A stretch of 64,000 nucleotides of DNA from JAGNLV01 sp964612145. GTDB lineage: Bacteria; Zixibacteria; MSB-5A5; GN15; FEB-12. Below, one piece after another: positions 1 to 6,809 of this stretch. Each line of letters opens with the position of its first letter. Position 1 is the stretch's first letter. Made by a program: the position numbers and the translations under genes. The DNA lies in the NCBI GenBank assembly GCA_964612145.1, contig CAZTBP010000002.1:172004-236003 (forward strand), read 5' to 3'. Under the pieces are notes generated by a model. It was not told where the DNA came from, ran no database searches, and worked only from the letters and a program-made list of their open reading frames with translations.

Positions 1-1002
1 CCACTGCTGGCAACTTATCAGGAGAACCGGGCCCAGCAGTCGATCGAACAACAAGTCTTCGGCCGCTATCTTGTTTTCCTCGCCATCGTCTTTGGTACTA
101 TAGTACTGCTGGCCGGCATAGTCGCCTACTGGTTCTCAGGACGGATTGCCCGTCACCTGTCACAGCCAATCACCAATCTTAGCGCGGCCGCCGACTCTAT
201 CGCCGAAGGACAGTTCAGCGTACAAGTCCAACCGGAAGGCGCCGGCGAAATACGGTCCCTGATCGAACGTTTCAATGAAATGGCCAATCGACTGAAGAGC
301 GTGACCGAGCGACTGGCCCAATCAGAACGAGTCGCTGCCTGGCGCCATGTCGCCCGGCGATTTGCCCACGAGCTGAAAAACCCCCTTCAGCCAATGACCG
401 TCTCGCTGTACCAAATTCAAAAAGTGATAGAATGCGGCAACGATATAGAAAAGATTAAAGCCCCCCTGGAGGCCGTTACCGAGGAGATGCAACGCCTCAC
501 CGAACTGGCCGAGCGGTTTTCATCGCTTGCCAAGCTCCCCCCGCCCTCCCTCGAGCGTGCGGATCTATCAGAGTTGCTGCAGTCCGTGTACGAACTGTAC
601 CGGGAACGCCTTAGTGACTACGCTGTGACCCTCAAACTTCCCGAACAACCGGTTGTGGCGGCTATCGATGCGAGCTACTTCCGCGAAGCCCTGCACAACG
701 TTTTACAGAATGCCGCCGAGGCCTCTACTCACCGAAGCCGTATCACAATCTCACTGACTGCAACTGATGATGAAGCCATGATTTCCATAACGGATCAGGG
801 AGCAGGCATGTCCGCTGGCGTTATCGCCGGGGCGCGCATACCGTATTTTACGACGAAGAAATCAGGCAGCGGTATCGGCCTGGCGGTGGTTGAAAAAACC
901 GTGAGTGAACACGGCGGTCGCCTGCAGATCGAATCTGAAGAAGACCGGGGCACCACAGTCACGATGATCCTGCCGCTGAATTCCGGAGAGAATAATGGCT
1001 GA
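1..1002 (+). CDS. NtrY-like sensor histidine kinase, C-terminal part (5' end outside window)
   Basis: The reading frame is open from base 1, so this is the C-terminal 333 residues of a larger membrane kinase. A transmembrane helix (about residues 23-43) is followed by a HAMP linker, then a DHp helix with the phospho-accepting His in RFAHELKNPL (fragment residue 123). The ATPase domain has the N box (LHNVLQNAAEA), G1 (DQGAGM), F box (PYFTTK) and G2 (GSGIGLAVV). HAMP plus the HELKNPL-type box is the arrangement of NtrY-family kinases that drive sigma-54 regulators. The stop overlaps the next gene by 8 nt, so the two form a two-component pair. The sensed signal cannot be inferred because the sensor domain is missing. 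Confidence 0.9.
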   Translation, partial: PLLATYQENRAQQSIEQQVFGRYLVFLAIVFGTIVLLAGIVAYWFSGRIARHLSQPITNLSAAADSIAEGQFSVQVQPEGAGEIRSLIERFNEMANRLKSVTERLAQSERVAAWRHVARRFAHELKNPLQPMTVSLYQIQKVIECGNDIEKIKAPLEAVTEEMQRLTELAERFSSLAKLPPPSLERADLSELLQSVYELYRERLSDYAVTLKLPEQPVVAAIDASYFREALHNVLQNAAEASTHRSRITISLTATDDEAMISITDQGAGMSAGVIAGARIPYFTTKKSGSGIGLAVVEKTVSEHGGRLQIESEEDRGTTVTMILPLNSGENNG

Positions 1003-2326
1003 AAAGATCCTTGTCATCGATGATGAACCATCCATCACTAAGGCCATTGCCGGCCTCCTCACGGATGAAGGCTACCGGACAGAAACGGCGCCAGACGCCG
1101 AATCGGCCCTGAATTTCGTCCGGAAGAGCCGCTTCGACCTGATCCTCCTCGACCTCAACCTGCCGGGCATGCAGGGCGTGGACTTCCTGAGAACAATCCA
1201 GGACCAGCTGACTGTCTCACCGGTGCTTGTCATCTCCGGCCAGTCCGATATCCCGACCGCGTTGGAGGCCGTGAAACTCGGCGCCCTCGACTATCTCGAA
1301 AAACCTGTACAGCCGGAAAAACTGCTCGCCAGCGTGCGGTCGTCGCTGCAATTGTCCGCCGCCCAACGGCAACGGGCAGTCATGCTTGAAGAAATCGATA
1401 ACTCCTCCCCTATCATTGGTGACTCAGCGCCAGTGAAAGAACTGATACGAGCAATCGACCAGGTTGCCGCCTTTGATTCCCCGGTTCTGCTAACGGGTGA
1501 AAACGGCACCGGTAAGGAACTGGCCGCCACCCGCCTCTATCTGGCATCGAAACGCCGCGATAATCCGTTTGTCAAAGTCAACTGCCCCGGCATCCCCGAG
1601 ACCCTGTTCGAGTCGGAACTGTTTGGGCATCTCAAGGGTGCTTTCACCGGCGCCGTCAAAGACTACGCCGGGAAATTCGCCCTCGCCGATGGCGGTACCA
1701 TCTTCCTCGACGAAATCGGCGACCTCCCTCAATCCTGTCAGGCGAAACTGTTGCGCGTGCTGGAAAACGGCGAAATCCAGAGGTTAGGCGACCCGGACTG
1801 GCGCACCGTCAACGTTCGCGTGATCTGCGCCACGAATCGAAATCTCAAGGAGCTTGTTGCCGCCCAAAAGTTCCGCGAAGACCTCTTCTATCGCATCTCG
1901 GTCCTCACGATCCAACTACCACCGCTGCGGGATCGTCGCGACGATATCCCCCTGCTGATCGGAGAATTCCTGCGCCGGTTTGACCCGGGCGAAACCGTAC
2001 AGCTTTCTCCCGATGCGATGGCCAGAATGGCCACCCTTGACTACCCCGGCAATATCCGTCAGTTGAAAAATATCATCGAGCGGCTCACTATCATTTGCCA
2101 GGGTCGCACAATCGAGCCGAAAGACATCCTCGCCGACCCGGCCCTGGACGGTTCACTCCATCAGAAATCAGCGGTAAGCTTACACGACCGGATTCGTGAG
2201 TATGAAAGACATCTTATCCGCTCCACTCTTGACAAGACCGGAGGCAATATCGCCGAAGCTGCCCGCCTGCTGAAAACTGCCCGGGCTAACCTCTCCAAAC
2301 GTATCAAGGAGTACGGGCTGAAATAG
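995..2326 (+). CDS. Sigma-54-dependent response regulator, NtrC/NtrX type
   Basis: 443 residues in the standard three-domain order. The receiver (1-120) has acidic residues D9/D10 and phospho-acceptor D53 in LLDLNLPG. The AAA+ domain (about 145-375) has Walker A GENGTGKE, the sigma-54 contact loop GAFTGA, and Walker B TIFLDEIGD. A Fis-type helix-turn-helix forms the last 45 residues (GNIAEAARLLKTARANLSKR). It is phosphorylated by the kinase encoded just upstream and uses ATP to open sigma-54 promoters. A good -24/-12 promoter lies 92 bp past its stop, in front of the outer-membrane protein gene, and is the obvious first target. Start ATG has GGAGAG 4-5 nt upstream. Confidence 0.93.
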   Translation: MAEKILVIDDEPSITKAIAGLLTDEGYRTETAPDAESALNFVRKSRFDLILLDLNLPGMQGVDFLRTIQDQLTVSPVLVISGQSDIPTALEAVKLGALDYLEKPVQPEKLLASVRSSLQLSAAQRQRAVMLEEIDNSSPIIGDSAPVKELIRAIDQVAAFDSPVLLTGENGTGKELAATRLYLASKRRDNPFVKVNCPGIPETLFESELFGHLKGAFTGAVKDYAGKFALADGGTIFLDEIGDLPQSCQAKLLRVLENGEIQRLGDPDWRTVNVRVICATNRNLKELVAAQKFREDLFYRISVLTIQLPPLRDRRDDIPLLIGEFLRRFDPGETVQLSPDAMARMATLDYPGNIRQLKNIIERLTIICQGRTIEPKDILADPALDGSLHQKSAVSLHDRIREYERHLIRSTLDKTGGNIAEAARLLKTARANLSKRIKEYGLK

Positions 2327-2417
2327 TCGCACGATATATGTGCACAGGCGTGTAACAGCTACACGGCCGAATCAGTAGATTTCGCGTAAACGGCCGTAAA
2401 ATCACAACTTGATTGTG

Positions 2418-2433
2418 TGGCACGGAATTTGTT
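2418..2433 (+). promoter_or_regulatory. Sigma-54 (RpoN) -24/-12 promoter
   Basis: TGGCACGGAATTTGTT matches the RpoN consensus TGGCACG-N4-TTGCW except for GC to GT at -12. Spacing between the GG and the G of -12 is the required 10 nt. Predicted transcription start is near 2443, leaving a short leader with the GGAGGT ribosome site at 2451-2456. It sits between a sigma-54 activator gene and an outer-membrane protein gene. Confidence 0.8.
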
Positions 2434-2460
2434 TTATGTCGGAGTAAAACGGAGGTAAAA

Positions 2461-4209
2461 ATGATTCATCGCTTTCTACATAGCATCGCCGCCGGACTCC
2501 TGATAACCGGCATACTGGCTTCCCCTGCTGCCACACAGCAGGAAGACAAATACACCGACTATAAACCCTTGGCCACCATTGAAACGCTGTACAAAATCCT
2601 GTTCACCGAAAACAAGATCACTCTCACGGTTGTCAACGACACGACCGAGACCACCGTTACCCGGAACTGGGAACACGTTGAAAACGCTCCTGCCCGGGTC
2701 ACTATCACCGATGATGTTTATTTCGATGAAACCGGCCTTCACTTCCATGACTCCGTCTACACCTACGACCGGATCACCGACACGCGGGTAATGGATAGCG
2801 ACGACGGTGTCACGATAGCATTTCTGACCGTGCGCGGTGACGTCGACCGGCTCGCCCGACTTCGCCGGGGCAACCGAATCAGCTTTGCCGAACCGCAATC
2901 CGTCGAAAGTACCAGGTTTGTGCGTGGATTAATCATGACTATTCGCGGCAACATCGATATCCAGGGTGAGGTCAACAAAGACGTAATCACGCTGTTTGGA
3001 GACGTATATGTCGGCCCGGGTGCTGTCGTACGCGGTGACATAGCCTCACTGCAGGGCAAGATTGACGCTGCCGATGATGCCCAGATTTACGGCGAGCTGT
3101 ACTCAGGAACCGAACACTTCACTAAGCGCCGTCACCGGTTCTACCGCGACGATGACTATGTCGAGGTCTATGTCGATTTCAATTACAATCGGGTCGACGG
3201 CACCCGCTCCCTGGCGGGCGTGAAATTCGAAGATATAGACTCGCTCCTTCCCACAGCCTGGGCCCAGGCAGGTTACGCTTTCAACTCGAAACGCTGGCGC
3301 ACCGAAGTCGGACTGGAGCAGACTATTCTGCGGGCCCGGCCGCTGGCCATCGGCGGCGCATACTACCGGCGCCTCGCAAGCGAGGATGACTGGCTGCTGT
3401 CAGACAACGAAAACACCGCCTTCTCACTGCTGGTCACCGAAGACTTCAAAGACTACTGGGAGGGCAAGGGAGCCCGCGCCTGGATCCGCTTCGAGGCCTT
3501 CCCTGCACTTTCCATGAAGGCCCAGTATCGCTACGAGGAAACCAACTGGCACCCGGCCCAGCGGCACCTCTGGTCACTCTTTGGCGGCGACAAACTCTTT
3601 CCGAAAAACTTCCGCAAGGTCGACGATCCCGAGTATTCTCAGGGGATCGCTGAAATAGACACTACCATCAACGCCAACCTGACATTTACGATTGACTGGG
3701 ACTCCCACGATGACAACGGCGGCTTCTATGAATCCGGCTGGCACGTCTCCGGCGATTTCGAGTGGTCCAATCCCGATCTCAATTCAGACTTTGACTACCG
3801 CCGCTACTCGCTGACACTCCGCCGATACCAGCGAATCCATGACCGCTCAATGCTGCTGCTGCGGACAAAGTATGCCGGCTCCGACGGTTACCTGCCGATG
3901 AATAAACGCTACTACATGGGCGGCCTCGGAACCCAGCGCGGCTACGCCCACAAAGAAATGGCGGGCAACCGGTACTGGCTGGCAAACGCCGAATATAGAT
4001 TCCTCTTCCCAAAGACCGACCTCGCCGCCGCACTTTTCTGGGATCTCGGCCAGATCGCCGATGGAAAGATCGACTCCGACATCGAAATCGAACAATCACT
4101 CGGTGTCGCAGTGATGTTCAGCGATGATCTCCGCCTGAGTCTCGCCAAACGGCTCGACCGCTCCGATGACGCCTGGAAAATCTACGCCCGTCTCGAACAC
4201 GTCTTTTAA
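2461..4209 (+). CDS. Outer-membrane Omp85-like beta-barrel with bactofilin-like N-terminal domain
   Basis: 582 residues starting at ATG 2461, five bases after GGAGGT. An upstream in-frame TTG at 2413 would lie inside the sigma-54 promoter and is rejected. A signal peptide (about 24 residues) precedes a soluble region. Roughly residues 135-205 form short beta repeats (TIRGNIDIQGEV, TLFGDVYVGPGAVVRGD, ASLQGKID) like polymer-forming bactofilin folds. The C-terminal half is beta-barrel-like and carries MGGLGTQRGY, recalling the conserved GG..RGY motif of Omp85/BamA surface antigens, and the protein ends in F. The role may be envelope export or assembly, controlled by the upstream NtrYX-like pair. 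Substrate unknown. Confidence 0.75.
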   Translation: MIHRFLHSIAAGLLITGILASPAATQQEDKYTDYKPLATIETLYKILFTENKITLTVVNDTTETTVTRNWEHVENAPARVTITDDVYFDETGLHFHDSVYTYDRITDTRVMDSDDGVTIAFLTVRGDVDRLARLRRGNRISFAEPQSVESTRFVRGLIMTIRGNIDIQGEVNKDVITLFGDVYVGPGAVVRGDIASLQGKIDAADDAQIYGELYSGTEHFTKRRHRFYRDDDYVEVYVDFNYNRVDGTRSLAGVKFEDIDSLLPTAWAQAGYAFNSKRWRTEVGLEQTILRARPLAIGGAYYRRLASEDDWLLSDNENTAFSLLVTEDFKDYWEGKGARAWIRFEAFPALSMKAQYRYEETNWHPAQRHLWSLFGGDKLFPKNFRKVDDPEYSQGIAEIDTTINANLTFTIDWDSHDDNGGFYESGWHVSGDFEWSNPDLNSDFDYRRYSLTLRRYQRIHDRSMLLLRTKYAGSDGYLPMNKRYYMGGLGTQRGYAHKEMAGNRYWLANAEYRFLFPKTDLAAALFWDLGQIADGKIDSDIEIEQSLGVAVMFSDDLRLSLAKRLDRSDDAWKIYARLEHVF

Positions 4210-4223
4210 CCGGGGAGGAAGCA

Positions 4224-4868
4224 TTGAAGAGTGTCGTCCGGATAATCGCTGCGGCGACCTCCCTCGTTTTACTGCCTCTTTTCGCAGCAGTCGCCGTCGA
4301 GCCACCCGACAACATCGAGTACGACATTGTCCGATACCAGGACTCTCTGACTGTCTGGCTCAATCTCAGCCGCTATTTCGGCGACGATGAATTTGAATTT
4401 CTGGCCAACGGTATCGACTACGCCGTAACCTGCAAAATTGAGTTGAATCGGCCCAAAAAACTGTTCGGCACCGAGAAAATCGAGGAAAAATCAGCTACGT
4501 TTCGGCTTTCTCATCGTCTTGCTACCCGGGAATTTGCCCTGAGCGGGCCAGTTGGAGACAGCCTCCGGACCCTGGGCACCTTTTTGTCGCCGGAGGAAAC
4601 AGCCGCTTTCCTGAACGACTCCATACTGATTTCGTTGGAGGAAATGGACTCCCTCAGATCCGATCGCTACTATGAAATCCATATTGATATCACGCGTATC
4701 TCATTGACCAGCCTGAACTTGGCTACCACTGGCGAGCCCCCCGACAACAGCAAATCGCCGATAAAATACCTCTTTCGCCAGTTTCTGCACATCACCAGCT
4801 ACGGCCGCGATGAATACTCGACCGTCTCCCGTTCGTTCTCCCTGCGCGAAATTTATTCAATTCGCTGA
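4224..4868 (+). CDS. Secreted protein, DUF4390-like
   Basis: 214 residues with TTG start at 4224, preceded by GGGGAGGA at 4212-4219. The N-terminus is a signal peptide ending near AVAVE. The body alternates short beta strands (DSLTVWLNLS, FLANGIDYAVTCKIELNR) with no catalytic motif that I can see. The layout, with one strand region about a gene product's response to a substrate-free C-terminal arginine-rich tail, resembles DUF4390, a family usually found beside NtrY/NtrX genes in Proteobacteria; the neighbourhood here agrees. It lies 14 bp behind the barrel gene and is probably co-transcribed. Function unknown; family assignment is tentative. Confidence 0.6.
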   Translation: MKSVVRIIAAATSLVLLPLFAAVAVEPPDNIEYDIVRYQDSLTVWLNLSRYFGDDEFEFLANGIDYAVTCKIELNRPKKLFGTEKIEEKSATFRLSHRLATREFALSGPVGDSLRTLGTFLSPEETAAFLNDSILISLEEMDSLRSDRYYEIHIDITRISLTSLNLATTGEPPDNSKSPIKYLFRQFLHITSYGRDEYSTVSRSFSLREIYSIR

Positions 4869-4937
4869 TCAACTTCTGACGACAGATTCCGACGAACGGT
4901 AATACGGTTCAGTTCTTGGGGTTAATCCTGTGCCGGA

Positions 4938-6809
4938 ATGACCGATAAATACATAAAAGCACCTTTTGTTGAGGTACGTACCCGAATGAGTCAGGCACAA
5001 GACGAAAAAACAGCTAAGACGAGACAAAGACACGCAGGCGGCGCCGATTCGTCGAAAGGGAACGATACGTTGAAAATTGAGCCACTGGACGTTCTGGCGG
5101 ACCTCGAAGCAACGCTCGACGAAGTCGCCGAAGCGAATCCGCGCATAGGTGCCGACCAGCCAACCGCCGGCCGAAGCACCGATGACCTCAAAGCGCTGCT
5201 TGAAGTCTCAATGGCGATCAATTCATCGCTGGTGGCCGATGACGTCCTCCAGATTGTGATGCGCAAAGCCATCGAACTGATGGAAGCCGAGCGCGGCCTG
5301 ATCATGCTCCTGGACGATCAAAATGAACTTCAGGTCCGATCGGCCTACAATCTTTGCCGCGAACAGATGATGGATGAGGACTTCAAAGTCTCCAACTCTA
5401 TCACCTCCGAGGTCGCCCGCACCGGCAAGTCCATCTACACGTCCGATGCTCTCACCGACGAGCGCTACGCCAACCAGCGGTCCGTCGTCGAACTTCATCT
5501 TCGCTCGATCATGTGCGTGCCGCTCAAGGTGAAAGAAAAAGTCATCGGCGTCATTTACCTCGACAATTCAAACGAGAGCCGGATGTTCCTCAAGTCCGAC
5601 CTCTACCTCTTCGAACTATATGCCCAGCTCGTGTCCAATGCCCTGCACAACGCCAATATCTACAATCGCCTGCTGAACCTTCAGCAGTACAATGAATCCG
5701 TCGTGGCATCCAACCCGGTCGGCACTGTCGTTGTCGATTCCGAAGGCCGAATGGTAACTGTAAACGCGGCCGCGCTTGAGATCTTCGACTTCAACCGCGA
5801 GAAAATAACCCTCGTTGGTGAAGGCGACGAACCCACTAAGTTTGTCGACCTCCTGCTGGACACTGAGGTGCCCCGCTGGACCCACATGATTAACACCGCG
5901 CTCTCGACCAAAGAAGATTTCTCCGACTCCCGCTATTTCCACAATACCGGGTACCTTGAAAAAGCGCTTTCGGCCAAGATTTCCCCTATCTGGCAGATGC
6001 CCCACGGCAAGGACGGCGTGATCATGGCCGTGGAAGATATCACCGAGAAAGTCATCATGGAAAAATACGTGATCCTCTCGGAGAAACTCGTCGCCAAGGG
6101 CGAAATGGCGGCCTCGATCGCCCACGAGCTTAACAACTATCTCGCCATCGCCTCCAACAACGCCGAACTGATGACACTCAATATCGATCGCCAGAAATTC
6201 GATAAGGTCAAGTTCAACTCCAAGGCGATCACCGAAAACGTCTTCAAAATCAAACGCTTTGTCGACAGCCTGATGGATTTCTCCAAACCGGAATCAGAGT
6301 TCATCAGCTATGATATTAAGCACCTGATCGAGGACCTCCTCTTCTCGCTCCGCGTCCAGCCCAGGTTTAAACGAACCCACTTTACGATTGATCTCGACCC
6401 GCGCCTCCCGAATCTCGAAATGGATGTCGGCCAAATCCAGCAGGTCCTGATGAACCTGCTGAATAACGCCGCCGACGCCATCGAGGATCGAGCGGTCAAA
6501 GAAGGCGCCGGAGCCGACTTCAAGCGCGAAATCACTATCAAAGCCTGGTTCGAACCGGAAAACGAAAGAGTCATCATTGCCGTGAGAGACAACGGAATCG
6601 GCATGAACTCCGAGACCCTCAACAAAATATTCACGCTGCACTTCACCACCAAAAAAGGCGGCCATGGTCTCGGTCTGTCCAATTGCCGTAAAATCGTCGA
6701 ATCGCACCACGGCGACCTTCTGGTTGACTCCGCGCCCGATGAAGGCACCGAATTCCAGATGATCCTCCCGCGCTTCCAACCGGAGAAGAAGAAGAGCGAA
6801 GAAAAATGA
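4938..6809 (+). CDS. GAF-PAS sensor histidine kinase (cytoplasmic)
   Basis: 623 residues without membrane segments. After a polar, probably disordered start (1-80) come a GAF domain (about 83-240), a PAS domain (about 250-370, starting YNESVVASNPVGTVVVDSEG), a DHp helix with H396 in SIAHELNNYLA, and an ATPase domain with LMNLLNNAADA, DNGIGM and GHGLGLSNC. The HELNN box places it with NtrB/AtoS-like kinases. No response regulator is adjacent apart from the sigma-54 regulator 2.6 kb upstream. Its stop overlaps the Ser/Thr kinase start by 4 nt (ATGA). The start is uncertain: ATG 4986, with GAGG 11 nt upstream, is an alternative. Confidence 0.9.
   Translation: MTDKYIKAPFVEVRTRMSQAQDEKTAKTRQRHAGGADSSKGNDTLKIEPLDVLADLEATLDEVAEANPRIGADQPTAGRSTDDLKALLEVSMAINSSLVADDVLQIVMRKAIELMEAERGLIMLLDDQNELQVRSAYNLCREQMMDEDFKVSNSITSEVARTGKSIYTSDALTDERYANQRSVVELHLRSIMCVPLKVKEKVIGVIYLDNSNESRMFLKSDLYLFELYAQLVSNALHNANIYNRLLNLQQYNESVVASNPVGTVVVDSEGRMVTVNAAALEIFDFNREKITLVGEGDEPTKFVDLLLDTEVPRWTHMINTALSTKEDFSDSRYFHNTGYLEKALSAKISPIWQMPHGKDGVIMAVEDITEKVIMEKYVILSEKLVAKGEMAASIAHELNNYLAIASNNAELMTLNIDRQKFDKVKFNSKAITENVFKIKRFVDSLMDFSKPESEFISYDIKHLIEDLLFSLRVQPRFKRTHFTIDLDPRLPNLEMDVGQIQQVLMNLLNNAADAIEDRAVKEGAGADFKREITIKAWFEPENERVIIAVRDNGIGMNSETLNKIFTLHFTTKKGGHGLGLSNCRKIVESHHGDLLVDSAPDEGTEFQMILPRFQPEKKKSEEK

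Noticed and set aside
2413..2460. Upstream TTG start for the outer-membrane barrel gene
   Set aside because: It lies inside the sigma-54 promoter and before the predicted transcription start; ATG 2461 has GGAGGT and begins a signal peptide.
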